Origin: an uncultured Prochlorococcus sp.
GTDB taxonomy: Bacteria; Cyanobacteriota; Cyanobacteriia; PCC-6307; Cyanobiaceae
Reading direction: 5' to 3'
NCBI GenBank assembly: GCA_902563335.1
Contig: CACEWU010000003.1
Location: 33,098-97,097, forward strand
Length of the DNA: 64,000 nucleotides
Position 1 is the stretch's first letter; the number at the start of each line of letters is the position of its first letter. A program made the translations under genes and the position numbers. Of this stretch, positions 1-9,070 are shown piece by piece. Under the pieces are notes generated by a model. It saw only the letters and a program-made list of their open reading frames with translations, was not told the origin of the DNA and did no database searches.

Positions 1-1150
1 CATAATCAATTTCTCCTAGAAAGTATGGAATAGCCATTATTAGATATGGAAAGAAGTTTCCTGCATAGTTAATTGAACGCCGCATTACATCAATAATGAC
101 TCTCCAAATGATTAGAAGATTGAAATTTCTGACAACTTCATCAAGCCTTCTTTGGGTCTCTGCTTTTTCAGGCCCTTCTCCTGAATAGAACGCAATTGAT
201 TCTGCATTATCTCTAATATGTACTAGCCCATAACGAAAGTCTGCTTCAAAGCGCAATTGATCAAAATCAATCCTTACTAAATTTTTCCCTGCTATTAAAA
301 GTACAGTTGTCGCAAAGGCGGCATATCCAAAAAGTGACCATGTCAAGGTGGTACTTATCGTCCATAAAATAATAATATTCAAAGAGAATGTTAGTAGAGC
401 GTCAAATATTCCTAGTGTAAACTGTAAACTTTGACTAGTAAAAGCCCTTGTATCATCTGTAATTCTTTGATCAGGATTGTCTACATCTGTTGCTTCTTCA
501 TCGTTTGGATTGAGCACATAATAAGCTTTATTATTCATATAATCTGTTATTAGGCTATTAGAAAGCCATTCTCGCCAAATGAGGCCTAGCTTATAAGTGA
601 AGAATATCTGCAAAACACGAATTGGTAGAGCAACTACAAAACAGCATGCGTAAATACCAAGGATTCTATAAAAGCCTGATTCCTGTTTTTCTACAAGAGC
701 ATTAGTTAGGTCTCTTGCAATAAAACCTATGCCAGCATTTATTCCATTCACTGCAAGCAGCATTAATACTATTACGCCAAGAAATAGCCAGTGAATCCAT
801 CTTCTGTTTCTTAGCTGTTGGCGTAGGCTAAAGAAGCTAGAAGACCCAATAATAAAGAGTCCTGAAAATAACCAACCCCACCAAGAGCTCCATATCGTTT
901 TAATTGTCCCAACGACACCACCAAAGTATTTTTGTGTAAGAGTTGGTTGTAATTTTTGTAGCAGTTCAATTATTCCTGTCAGGCCTATGAGTACTATTCC
1001 ACCTACGCAAAAAAGTAGACAAATTAGCAGCCATATAAATTGCCATCCTTTAACCTGATCTAGTGGAAGGAAGAAAGGTTGTGCTAATCGTCGAAGTCTA
1101 CCTAGTTGATTGCTTATGCCTCTTTGAGCTTCATTGATTGTACTTGTCAT
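1..1150 (-). CDS. ABC transporter with SbmA/ABCD-type membrane domain (partial, C-terminus outside window)
   Basis: The reading frame is open from the ATG at 1150 to the window edge, giving about 383 residues of an N-terminal membrane domain. Several hydrophobic segments are seen, followed by the sequence DNPDQRITDDTRAF, the DQRI(T/A)xD signature of the ABC_membrane_2 family (SbmA/BacA, peroxisomal ABCD and YddA-type exporters). FRYGLVHIRDNAESIAFYSGE-like text follows, which is the EAA-like coupling segment of the same family. The ATP-binding domain would lie beyond position 1 and cannot be seen. The substrate is unknown; relatives move peptides, cobalamin or fatty acyl compounds. No partner gene is visible. 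Confidence 0.85.
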   Translation of the reverse strand, partial: MTSTINEAQRGISNQLGRLRRLAQPFFLPLDQVKGWQFIWLLICLLFCVGGIVLIGLTGIIELLQKLQPTLTQKYFGGVVGTIKTIWSSWWGWLFSGLFIIGSSSFFSLRQQLRNRRWIHWLFLGVIVLMLLAVNGINAGIGFIARDLTNALVEKQESGFYRILGIYACCFVVALPIRVLQIFFTYKLGLIWREWLSNSLITDYMNNKAYYVLNPNDEEATDVDNPDQRITDDTRAFTSQSLQFTLGIFDALLTFSLNIIILWTISTTLTWSLFGYAAFATTVLLIAGKNLVRIDFDQLRFEADFRYGLVHIRDNAESIAFYSGEGPEKAETQRRLDEVVRNFNLLIIWRVIIDVMRRSINYAGNFFPYLIMAIPYFLGEIDY

Positions 1151-1570
1151 AATATTAGAATAAGCATTATTTGATTAAAAGCGTGTTCATAAGTTGCAGC
1201 ATCCTAAAAGTCTTGTCAGTTTTCTTGAATAGGAATTAATAATTCCATATGGGTCATCCATTATATCTTCTCGGGAAAGGTTTTGTTCTTTTGAAGATTG
1301 TTTGTCAATAGCTTTTTTTAGCATATATGCATATGTTAACCCAAGGCTTTCCGAGATGAGAGCTATTGAAGAATTGGAAAAGAAACAAATTGACTCATAT
1401 TAAATTTAAGGATTAATCATAGCTATTGCTAAAAGGAAAATGATGAATGGCTTATTTATTCAACTTTAAGGGAGCAGCTTCTTGATCTAATTAGAGATTT
1501 TACGGCGTAATGCTACAGGCAATATTGAGCTAATAGATTTTATTGATTAAGTTGCCTTAATTTAAGATCC
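1151..1570. other. 420-bp gap with no secure gene
   Basis: The DNA is AT-rich. The only coding candidate is a weak 45-codon minus-strand frame at 1187-1324, listed separately. No tRNA-like cloverleaf and no strong hairpin plus T-run was found by eye. Confidence 0.5.
1187..1324 (-). CDS. possible 45-aa small protein (doubtful)
   Basis: An ATG at 1324 opens a 45-codon frame ending LTRLLGCCNL, just upstream of and in the same direction as the ABC transporter gene, whose ATG is 37 bases further on. The open frame continues upstream without a start, so it could be a decayed remnant. No ribosome binding site is seen before the ATG. The peptide is charged and shows no domain that I recognise. It is listed because the gap is otherwise empty and the frame has a plausible amino-acid make-up. 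Confidence 0.2.
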   Translation of the reverse strand: MLKKAIDKQSSKEQNLSREDIMDDPYGIINSYSRKLTRLLGCCNL

Positions 1571-1864
1571 TTATTTTTTGCAAGTAATAACATTATTTAT
1601 TGCATTTAGCATGGCTTCTTTTTCTAAGGCAGGAACAGGCAAGCATAAAACCTCATCAACCAGGTCAATTCGCCAAAGCCGTTTACTTTTTGGATCCTTT
1701 GGGTTTTCCTTTTTGTAGTGAAGCCCTTCGGTAAATAAATCAAATTGCTTGATTAGCTCATTTTTAGAAATCCCTAAGTATTCTAGGAGTTCAGCAGTAG
1801 AGAACCAGGGAGTTGGTTCACTGGTCAGCCATTGGTCTGGAGATTGTTCATGACGACACTCCAT
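1571..1864 (-). CDS. conserved-looking hypothetical protein, 97 aa, possible helix-turn-helix
   Basis: A soluble 97-residue protein starting with ATG. The segment FSTAELLEYLGISKNELIKQ at about residues 21-40 resembles the helix-turn-helix of excisionase or MerR-like N-termini, and is followed by a basic, tryptophan-containing strand (KRLWRIDLVDEVL). This could be a small DNA-binding protein, but the reading rests on motif resemblance only. It stands alone: the next gene in the same direction (ABC transporter) starts about 420 bases downstream, and the HIT gene ends about 150 bases upstream. Function unknown. Confidence 0.6.
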   Translation of the reverse strand: MECRHEQSPDQWLTSEPTPWFSTAELLEYLGISKNELIKQFDLFTEGLHYKKENPKDPKSKRLWRIDLVDEVLCLPVPALEKEAMLNAINNVITCKK

Positions 1865-2010
1865 GAGCTGTTTTGATGACTTGCGTCAAGGATCCCACTT
1901 TCAATCGAGGAGGCAAGACCTAACTATGAAATACATCTGTTTTCTTTGTAAAAATTATGTTCAAATTTGCTTCGAAAATTTTTTATAAAGGGTAAGTGAT
2001 TTTTGAGATT

Positions 2011-2352
2011 TCAACCAGGTGGCCAAGTAAGGGCTCGACCACCAATAATATGCAAGTGAAGGTGGAATACAACTTGTCCTGATCCTTCTCCAGTATTGAT
2101 AACTGTCCGCCAATCTCGTAGCCCTTGCTGTTTAGCAACTTTTGAAGATACTAGAAGTAAATGCCCTAATAATTCCTGATCTTCTTTTTGGGCTTCTCGC
2201 ATGCTGCTTAGTTCTTTTCGAGGAATAACAAGAATGTGAACAGGTGCTTGAGGATTGATATCCTTAAAAGCTAGACAGATTTCGTCACTATAAACTTCAT
2301 CACACGGGATTTCACCGCTTAAGATTTGGCTAAAAATAGTTTTGCTCGACAT
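2011..2352 (-). CDS. HIT family nucleotide hydrolase/transferase (HinT-like)
   Basis: A 113-residue protein of the usual length for a HinT-type purine nucleoside phosphoramidase. The histidine triad is seen as HLHLH at residues 97-101, preceded by the typical NTGEGSGQ segment and followed by HIIGGR. The N-terminal TIFSQILSGEIPCDEVY is also characteristic of the family. In the family the middle histidine of the HxHxH is the nucleophile that hydrolyses nucleoside phosphoramidates, and the protein acts as a cytosolic homodimer. The start is an ATG. It is a single gene, with a 12-bp inverted repeat lying upstream at 2471-2517. Confidence 0.93.
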   Translation of the reverse strand: MSSKTIFSQILSGEIPCDEVYSDEICLAFKDINPQAPVHILVIPRKELSSMREAQKEDQELLGHLLLVSSKVAKQQGLRDWRTVINTGEGSGQVVFHLHLHIIGGRALTWPPG

Positions 2353-2470
2353 TTTTTACTGGTTAGGGGCGGGAGATGAGTTGGTTTAAGAAGTGATTTT
2401 AATCTTATTCACTATTTTCGAGGTAATACATTGTTTTTGTGTTCATAGCTATTTGGATCAACGATCACTA

Positions 2471-2517
2471 TTAGGAAGCCCTTGATAGGTAAAATTTTTT
2501 CTTTTAGGGCTTCCTAA
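2471..2517. repeat. 12-bp perfect inverted repeat
   Basis: The arm TTAGGAAGCCCT (2471-2482) is matched exactly by its reverse complement at 2506-2517, with a 23-base AT-rich spacer. On the plus strand a T-run follows about ten bases later (2528-2535). It lies downstream of the 46-aa ORF and upstream of the HIT gene, both on the minus strand, so it could end transcription of the small gene or form a structured leader. Confidence 0.6.
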
Positions 2518-2533
2518 TGGAAACCATCTTTTT

Positions 2534-2674
2534 TTAATGTGACCTTTTAGGCTTGTCTTTATATGGTTGCGGTCCAATTGGAGGAGGCATTTGTCTATGC
2601 AAAGTTGGGCTACCAAGAGTAAATTCAAGAGCTTCGGCTAACCAAAACCTTAGACCTTGAAGGTTTTTTGCCAT
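2534..2674 (-). CDS. 46-aa small hypothetical protein
   Basis: An ATG at 2674 opens a 46-codon frame. A clear ribosome binding site, AGAGG, lies five bases before the start, which supports real translation. The peptide has an amphipathic first half (AKNLQGLRFWLAEALEFTL) and a proline-rich, basic second half with the segment PPPIGPQPYKDK. No signal peptide or long membrane segment is present. I do not recognise a family. It is followed by the 12-bp inverted repeat. Confidence 0.55.
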   Translation of the reverse strand: MAKNLQGLRFWLAEALEFTLGSPTLHRQMPPPIGPQPYKDKPKRSH

Positions 2675-3102
2675 GGATACCTCTGTTTGTATCTTTCTTC
2701 AGTCTGTCAAGGGTCAATATTTAGGCAACAAGTAATTCCACTCTTTTTGTTACGTTGAAGCTGTTCAGTAGAAACCTTGCTTCTCCTATTTATCAATTGC
2801 CATCTAAGTGATCAGTCTTTTTTAGGAGCTTCTTGTCTATATTGCTCAATGGCAGGTTTGTGTTGGTAGTTGAGGTTGAGATAGCGAAAGTCTTAGTTTT
2901 TGAAACTTTGATGAGAATTTTGATTTGCTTTTTATTTTATGTATAATTTCTAAAATAGATTGAAAAAATATTGGATCATTTGGGAAAGTCTTTATTAAAG
3001 TAATTGACTGGGTGAATGGTTGCTCACTTTCAGAGAATTTTATTGACTGTACTTTTAGGTTCACATTCTGTAGATGAAGATTGCTGCAATTAAATAATGT
3101 CG
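2675..3102. other. 428-bp gap between the 46-aa ORF and peptide deformylase
   Basis: This stretch is AT-rich. It contains a 72-codon minus-strand frame (2846-3064) of low-complexity, Ser/Lys/Phe-rich composition that I do not regard as a convincing gene. No RNA gene or strong terminator was seen. Confidence 0.5.
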
Positions 3103-3708
3103 TTATTTAATTGAATTTACGTCCTCCTTGCGAAAGCCATGTTCTTTTAACTCACGTTTTAGATCCTCTTTCGCGGTAACTCGGTCGACGAATAGAACAC
3201 CATTTAGATGGTCCATTTCATGTTGAATGCATCTGGATATAAGTCCATTGGCATTCATTTTTTTAGGCCTTCCCATTTCATCTCGATAACTTAGTTTGAT
3301 CGTTGAAGGTCTAACTACATCTAAATAGACACCTGGAATACTCAGACATCCTTCCTCGTAGGTTTCTAAACTTGCACTCGAGGCAATGATTTCAGGGTTG
3401 ATTAAAATTAGAGGAGGAGTAGTAGGAGTTTCTATATCAATATCAATGACTAAAATTTGCTTATGAATGCCAATTTGTGGTGCGGCCAAGCCAATTCCTT
3501 TAGCTGAGTACATGCTTCTTAACATGTCTCTTGCTAACTCTCTTATGGATTCATCAACTTTGCTGACTCGTTTAGAGGGGTCTCTTAAAACTAGATTGCC
3601 AAGTTGATGGATCTCGAGAGGTGGTTTCTCGAGAGGTTCTTTAGAAACTGCTATTGCAGCCTTCTCTTTTTCGGCGTTGCGTGCCAATTGAGCAAAGCTT
3701 CGAGCCAA
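3103..3708 (-). CDS. def: peptide deformylase
   Basis: This cytosolic enzyme removes the formyl group from the initiator methionine of new proteins. All three family motifs are intact: GIGLAAPQIG at residues 71-80, EGCLSIPG at 119-126 with the metal-binding Cys121, and QHEMDHLNG at 162-170 with metal ligands His163 and His167 and catalytic Glu164. At 201 residues it is a normal length, with a basic extension of about 30 residues before the core, as in cyanobacterial and plastid type 1B enzymes. The start is a TTG at 3708; no better start lies before the conserved core. It is divergent from the S9 peptidase gene, with about 96 bases between them. Confidence 0.96.
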   Translation of the reverse strand: MARSFAQLARNAEKEKAAIAVSKEPLEKPPLEIHQLGNLVLRDPSKRVSKVDESIRELARDMLRSMYSAKGIGLAAPQIGIHKQILVIDIDIETPTTPPLILINPEIIASSASLETYEEGCLSIPGVYLDVVRPSTIKLSYRDEMGRPKKMNANGLISRCIQHEMDHLNGVLFVDRVTAKEDLKRELKEHGFRKEDVNSIK

Positions 3709-3804
3709 GGAAACTTATTCCCAGTATTTTTTAATCTTAGTCAATTCATCTCTTTGACTTCATCATAAATGTAATGAAGGGAATTTTTTAAGGAGCACAC
3801 AAGA

Positions 3805-5724
3805 TTGTCTGAACCATTAAGTGCAGCTTTGGCTTTAGGGCAAGTACCCCTTTTGAAGGAACCCCGGATTATTGGTGATTGGGTTTTTTGGTTGGAACAA
3901 AGGCCAAATGAGTGTGGACGTACAACAGCTTTGATCCGCCCATGGGCGAGGCCTGATTTTCTTTGTCAGGAATTAACGCCTTCTCCAATTAATTTGCGCA
4001 CGCGAGTTCATGAATATGGAGGGGCTCCTGTAGCGATAGCAGCTTCTGGAAACCAGATGACTATGGCATGGATTGATGGATCTGATGGTTGTCTTTGGAC
4101 TCAATCTTTTGAAGGATTGTCTTGGCCAGATAGTGATAATCAGCCTTGTTTAATACCTTTTGATTCTCCTAAATGCCTTTCATGTCAGGGGGAGGGGGAT
4201 TTGGCTGATGGCTTGATTGATTTGCCGCGACAGAGGTGGATTGGTGTTATGGAGCGTGATGGACAGGATTTTTTGATTGCTTTCTCTCTCAAAGAAAGTA
4301 ATCAATCTCCAGAGATTCTTTATCGTCCATCAGATTTCATTGGTTATTGCACCCTTAGTCCTAATGGTAAGAAGTTGGCTTGGCTGGAATGGCAACAACC
4401 AGCTATGCCATGGGATAGTTCTCAACTTCTTCTGGCTCGGTTCGCAAAAGATGGTTCTCTTTCGTCAAGAGAAGTAATAGCTGGGAGTAGATCTGGGGAG
4501 AATTTTTCGATTTCAGTTGTTCAACCATTTTGGCTATCTAGTGGTGAGCTTGTTGTTGCAGAAGACAGCACTGGTTGGTGGAATTTGATGCTTATGGTGC
4601 CTGAGATTGTTGTTGGATCTTCTCAGTGGCTTCATTTATGGCCGATGAAAACTGAAGCAGCAATGCCTCAATGGGTTTATGGAATGTCAAGTAATAGTGG
4701 AGATGGGAAGCAAATTATTTCCGCTAGTTGTGATCAAGGTATTTGGAAGCTTGATCTTTTAACTTCGGATGGAGAAGTACGCAAAATTGATCAACCTTTT
4801 AATGATTTAGAAGGGATCGATGCGAAGAATGGCCGAGTGGTTGCAATTGCCAGCAATCCGCTTAAAGCGAGTGGACTTTTAGAAATTGATATTCAAGAAA
4901 ATAGCTGGATTCATACTCCTTCAGTAGATCACTTTCTAGAGGAAGACCAGATAAGTATTCCTGAAGCTTTTTGGTTTCAAGGTTGGAATGATGAGCCAAC
5001 TCATTCTTGGTATTACCCACCTATGAATGGCTCGAAAATTCCTGCGCCTTTATTGGTAAAAAGTCATAGTGGACCAACTTCCATGGCTAGCACTGGGCTT
5101 AATCTTGGTATTCAATTTTGGACTTCACGAGGTTGGGGAGTAGTTGATGTTAATTATGGAGGCTCAACTGGGTTCGGAAGGGAATATCGGGAAAGATTAA
5201 AAGGAGGTTGGGGAGAGGTGGATGTCTTTGATTGTGCAGCTGTAGCAAAGGCATTGGTTGCTGCTGGTAAGGCACATAAGGAAAGAATTGCTATTGAAGG
5301 TAGTAGTGCAGGTGGATTTACGACCCTTGCTTGTTTGTGCTTTACAGATATTTTTCGAGTAGGAGCTTGTCGTTATGCTGTTAGTGATTTAAATGCCATG
5401 GCTCAGGAAACACATCGTTTTGAGGCAGGTTATCTTGATTATTTGTTAGGTAAACTACCTAATAATTTGCAGATATATAATAAGCGCTCGCCATTAATAA
5501 ATGCAGATAAAATACAATGTCCAGTAATATTTTTTCAGGGATTGAAGGATAAGGTTGTTCCTCCTCAGCAGACTCAACGAATGGTAGAGGCATTAAAAAA
5601 AAATAATATACCTGTTGAAATTTATACTTTTATGAATGAGGGTCATGGATTTCGCGATAGTAAAGTCAAAGTCAAAGTTCTTGAGGCTACAGAGATTTTT
5701 TTTCGCAAGTATCTTCAGCTTTAA
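3805..5724 (+). CDS. S9 family prolyl oligopeptidase / acylaminoacyl-peptidase-like
   Basis: A 639-residue serine peptidase. The N-terminal two thirds fit a beta-propeller, with repeated tryptophan and glycine-rich blades. The C-terminal third is an alpha/beta hydrolase: the nucleophile lies in GSSAGGF, the aspartate in FFQGLKDKVVPP, and the histidine in NEGHGFRD near the end. Such enzymes cleave short peptides or release N-acylated residues in the cytosol; no signal peptide is seen. The TTG start at 3805 is chosen because AAGGAG stands about ten bases upstream. It is convergent with sufS, and the stop codons overlap by four bases. A run of nine A residues lies in the gene at 5595-5603. Confidence 0.9.
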   Translation: MSEPLSAALALGQVPLLKEPRIIGDWVFWLEQRPNECGRTTALIRPWARPDFLCQELTPSPINLRTRVHEYGGAPVAIAASGNQMTMAWIDGSDGCLWTQSFEGLSWPDSDNQPCLIPFDSPKCLSCQGEGDLADGLIDLPRQRWIGVMERDGQDFLIAFSLKESNQSPEILYRPSDFIGYCTLSPNGKKLAWLEWQQPAMPWDSSQLLLARFAKDGSLSSREVIAGSRSGENFSISVVQPFWLSSGELVVAEDSTGWWNLMLMVPEIVVGSSQWLHLWPMKTEAAMPQWVYGMSSNSGDGKQIISASCDQGIWKLDLLTSDGEVRKIDQPFNDLEGIDAKNGRVVAIASNPLKASGLLEIDIQENSWIHTPSVDHFLEEDQISIPEAFWFQGWNDEPTHSWYYPPMNGSKIPAPLLVKSHSGPTSMASTGLNLGIQFWTSRGWGVVDVNYGGSTGFGREYRERLKGGWGEVDVFDCAAVAKALVAAGKAHKERIAIEGSSAGGFTTLACLCFTDIFRVGACRYAVSDLNAMAQETHRFEAGYLDYLLGKLPNNLQIYNKRSPLINADKIQCPVIFFQGLKDKVVPPQQTQRMVEALKKNNIPVEIYTFMNEGHGFRDSKVKVKVLEATEIFFRKYLQL

Positions 5725-6977
5725 CTATTTTTCTTGAGAAAATCAATTGCTGATTTAAGTTCTTCTAAGAATTGATTGATTTCTGAAATTGTTGAAGTAA
5801 AGCTAAGACTGGCTCTTGCAGAAGAATTGACATTGTAATGCCTATGAAGTGGCTGGCAGCAATGATGGCCACTTCTAATGCAAATGCCATTAGAATCTAA
5901 TAAAGCTGAAATATCGTTAGCATGAATATCTTTTATAATAAAAGTAGCAAGTGCACCTCTTTTTTTTTGTTCTTGAGGGGAAGGTCCAAAAACTTTGATC
6001 CCATTTATTTCTTCTAGTCCTTGAAAAAGGTGTTGAGTAAGTTTTTTCTCCCAAGCATGTATTTTATCTAAACCAATTTCTTGTAAATATCTGAGTGCCA
6101 CTCCCATTCCAATAGCTTCACCTATTGCTGGCGTACCTGCTTCAAATTTATGTGGTAAATCTGCCCATGTGCTGTGATCAAGAAATACTTCTTGAATCAT
6201 TTCTCCCCCACCAAGGAATGGGGGCATTGCATCTAGAAGGGCTTCTTTTGCCCAAAGAAAGCCAACGCCAGTTGGGCCACAGAGCTTGTGGGACGAGCCT
6301 GCTAGGAAATCAATACTCAAATCATTCACATCAATTGATTGATGTGCCAAGCTTTGACATGCATCAAGAAGGACAAGAGCACCTACGTTATGTGCAAGGT
6401 TGGTAATCTCTTTTATTGGATTACAACAACCAAGAGTATTACTTACATGTACAAGACTTAATAAGCGAGTTCGTTTATTAAGTTTGACTTGGAGATCATC
6501 AAGATCAAGCTTGCCATTTTCAGTTATTCCTACATATCGCACCAAGCAACCTGTTCGTTTAGCAAGTAATTGCCACGGAACAATATTACTGTGATGTTCC
6601 ATTAAAGTTAGTAAGATTTCGTCCCCTGGTTCTAGTTGGGAATCACCCCAAGAATGCGCTACAAGATTTATTGCTTCGCTGGCATTACGAGTGAACACTA
6701 TTTCTTTTGAGGAAGATGCATTTAAGAAATTTGCGGTAATTTCACGAGCTCCTTCAAATGCTTCAGTTGCTCTTGCACTTAATTGATGAGCACCTCTATG
6801 AACATTGGCGTTGTTTTTACTATAGTAATGTGCAAGAGCGTCAATCACTTGTTGTGGCTTTTGGCTAGTTGCAGCATGATCAAGATAAATAAGTGGTTGA
6901 TTGTCTGAGCATTGATTAGAAAAGAGTGGGAAATCCTTTCGAGTTTGCTCTGCAAGATTTTGAGATATAAATGTCAT
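5721..6977 (-). CDS. sufS: cysteine desulfurase SufS
   Basis: A PLP enzyme of 418 residues that takes sulfur from cysteine for iron-sulfur cluster assembly. The PLP lysine is K231 in SSHKLCGPTG, and the catalytic cysteine is C373 in RSGHHCC, the group II (SufS/CsdA) arrangement. It is the last gene of sufBCDS and overlaps sufD by four bases, so translation is probably coupled. A run of nine A residues (T9 at 5960-5968 on the plus strand) lies within the coding sequence. No sufE is seen in the window. Confidence 0.97.
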   Translation of the reverse strand: MTFISQNLAEQTRKDFPLFSNQCSDNQPLIYLDHAATSQKPQQVIDALAHYYSKNNANVHRGAHQLSARATEAFEGAREITANFLNASSSKEIVFTRNASEAINLVAHSWGDSQLEPGDEILLTLMEHHSNIVPWQLLAKRTGCLVRYVGITENGKLDLDDLQVKLNKRTRLLSLVHVSNTLGCCNPIKEITNLAHNVGALVLLDACQSLAHQSIDVNDLSIDFLAGSSHKLCGPTGVGFLWAKEALLDAMPPFLGGGEMIQEVFLDHSTWADLPHKFEAGTPAIGEAIGMGVALRYLQEIGLDKIHAWEKKLTQHLFQGLEEINGIKVFGPSPQEQKKRGALATFIIKDIHANDISALLDSNGICIRSGHHCCQPLHRHYNVNSSARASLSFTSTISEINQFLEELKSAIDFLKKNS

Positions 6978-8221
6978 CTCTTTACACTTTTAAGAAGTTT
7001 ATCTAAGATTTCCCAGCGATGGGACTCGACTGGTAAATTATCCAGAATTTCCTTGCAATAACCCTTTAAAAGAAGAGAAGTTGCTTGTTCTGTTGTGATT
7101 CCTCTACTTCTCATATAGAAAACTTCTTCTTCTTGAAGCTGACTAATAGTTGCACCGTGAGTACAACGAACGTCATCTGCAATTATTTCAAGCTCAGGCT
7201 TTGTATCGATACGAGCACGGTTAGACATTAGTAAGTTCCTACTGAGTTGAGCTGCATTTGTTTTTTGCGCCAACTGAGGGACTTGAATAGAACCATTAAA
7301 TATGCAATGTGAATTGTCCGTTGCAGCAGATTTTTGTAATTGCTCCAGACACCCTTGAGGTCCTTCAAATTTAACTCTTGAATGAGTTGCTATTTGTTGT
7401 TTTTTTGAGGACACTTGTAGTCCTTTTAGAGTTGTATTAGCGTGACCATTAGTTTGAACAATTAATGACTCTAGTCGACTTAAGGACCAGCCATGTTGTA
7501 CTGAGGTAAAAGAGTAATGACTGCTTGTTTTTTGCTCAACAAAGAGGTTTGCAATCATATTTGCTTCTTCTATTCCAAATGCAATAAGACCGTGATTGAG
7601 TTCTGCTCCTTTCCCTAAATAAATTTCTACGAGATGACTTTGTGCTGAATTTGCAGCACCTAAAGCTACTTGTAGTAAGTTTAACTTTGTTTTATCTTCT
7701 ACTATTAATGCAATTCTTGTGGGGATAAATGCTCCACTATCTGATTGCATTATTAACTCTAATGGTGGCAAATTTTGACCTTCGATTTTTAAGGCAAGAA
7801 AATTTGTTGCTGTAGCATTATTAATTGCTACTTGCCAGTTTCTTGAAGAAGAATACTGGTTGCTCCTTTGCACCAATAGCTTTTCTACCTCTGCGGAAGT
7901 CAGTGGACGAATCCCATTAGGAAGATTGATATCTTCCAGCGGATTGGTTTGTGAATCAATTACTAGTCGAAATCCATTTTTTGGCCTTTGTGCCCATTCT
8001 TTTTGTTTTTCTTCGTCCAAGTAGTCTCTATTAGGCTTATATAACGGTAGGTTTAGAATTTTTTGGAGGCAATTCAAATCTGTTAATCGCCATTCTTCAA
8101 GGGTATTAGTTGGCATTCCAAGGTTTGCTAAAGAGGCGCGCCCTTGAGTTTGCAGATTTTTTAGAACGCCATTTGGTTCTGGTAGTGAATTTAGCCATTG
8201 GCGGTAGTCCGCCATGATCAA
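6974..8221 (-). CDS. sufD: Fe-S assembly scaffold protein SufD
   Basis: A 415-residue member of the SufB/SufD family with the beta-helix core. Recognisable C-terminal family text includes [26 protein letters not shown], containing the conserved Cys and His that take part at the SufB-SufD interface. Known partners are SufB and SufC in a cytosolic SufBC2D scaffold. The gene overlaps sufC by four bases and sufS by four bases. The first codons read ATG ATC ATG, so the start could be two codons later. Confidence 0.96.
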   Translation of the reverse strand: MIMADYRQWLNSLPEPNGVLKNLQTQGRASLANLGMPTNTLEEWRLTDLNCLQKILNLPLYKPNRDYLDEEKQKEWAQRPKNGFRLVIDSQTNPLEDINLPNGIRPLTSAEVEKLLVQRSNQYSSSRNWQVAINNATATNFLALKIEGQNLPPLELIMQSDSGAFIPTRIALIVEDKTKLNLLQVALGAANSAQSHLVEIYLGKGAELNHGLIAFGIEEANMIANLFVEQKTSSHYSFTSVQHGWSLSRLESLIVQTNGHANTTLKGLQVSSKKQQIATHSRVKFEGPQGCLEQLQKSAATDNSHCIFNGSIQVPQLAQKTNAAQLSRNLLMSNRARIDTKPELEIIADDVRCTHGATISQLQEEEVFYMRSRGITTEQATSLLLKGYCKEILDNLPVESHRWEILDKLLKSVKR

Positions 8222-9006
8222 TTGACCTCCTTATTATTTGAGGGCTTTTCTACGCAGTCATATCCATATTCTTCTAACTCGAGTGCGAGTTCTTTTCCAC
8301 CAGTACGTAAAATTTTTCCAGAAGACATGACATGAACAAAGTCAGGGATTACTTCATTTAATAGGCGTTGATAATGAGTAATTAATAATGTTGCAGAATA
8401 AGGAGTATTCAATTGATTTACTCCTGCCGCGATAACTCTAAGAGCATCAATATCAAGGCCTGAATCGGTTTCATCTAGTATTGAAACAATCGGTTGGAGC
8501 AATGCCATTTGAAGGATTTCATTTCGCTTTTTTTCTCCTCCTGAAAACCCTTCATTAACGCTACGCTCCAAAAATATTGGATCCATCTGGACTAACTTTA
8601 GTTTTTCATTTACTAAATCTTCAAAAGCAAAAGTATCTAACTCTTCTTCATCCATTTCAACTCTTCTTGAATTTGTTGCGACTCTTAGAAATTCTAGGTT
8701 GCTAACTCCAGGAATTTCTACTGGATATTGGAAGCCAAGAAATACCCCAGCTCGAGCTCTATCTTCTGGCTCCATATTTAATATATCCTTGCCTTGGAAT
8801 TTCACTTCGCCTGAAGTAACTGTATAGGCAGGATGACCAGCAATAATCTTGGAAAGAGTGCTTTTACCACTTCCATTTCTACCCATGACAGCATGAATCT
8901 CGCCAGCACGAATTTGAAGATTAACTCCTTGGAGGATTGGTTGATCTTCAACACTTGCGTGAAGATCAGTAATTTCAAGAATAAGGTGGGCGTCTTTTTT
9001 GATCAC
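8218..9006 (-). CDS. sufC: Fe-S assembly ATPase SufC
   Basis: A 262-residue ABC-type ATPase that powers the SufBCD scaffold and has no membrane partner. The Walker A motif is GRNGSGKST at residues 42-50, the ABC signature is FSGGEKKR at about 154-161, and Walker B with catalytic glutamate is in [11 protein letters not shown] at about 175-185. The ATG start sits 64 bases downstream of the sufB stop, which is the only gap in the operon and might hold a processing or regulatory site. Confidence 0.97.
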   Translation of the reverse strand: MIKKDAHLILEITDLHASVEDQPILQGVNLQIRAGEIHAVMGRNGSGKSTLSKIIAGHPAYTVTSGEVKFQGKDILNMEPEDRARAGVFLGFQYPVEIPGVSNLEFLRVATNSRRVEMDEEELDTFAFEDLVNEKLKLVQMDPIFLERSVNEGFSGGEKKRNEILQMALLQPIVSILDETDSGLDIDALRVIAAGVNQLNTPYSATLLITHYQRLLNEVIPDFVHVMSSGKILRTGGKELALELEEYGYDCVEKPSNNKEVN

Positions 9007-9070
9007 TGCATTAAAAAAAATAATGGTGAATTAGTGTCCAATTAAAATTTGGAGAGTGACTTGCAGCAAA

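Noticed and set aside
2846..3064. 72-codon minus-strand frame upstream of the 46-aa ORF
   Set aside because: The composition is low-complexity (Ser, Lys, Phe, Ile-rich), no ribosome binding site or motif is seen, and AT-rich DNA often leaves such frames by chance.
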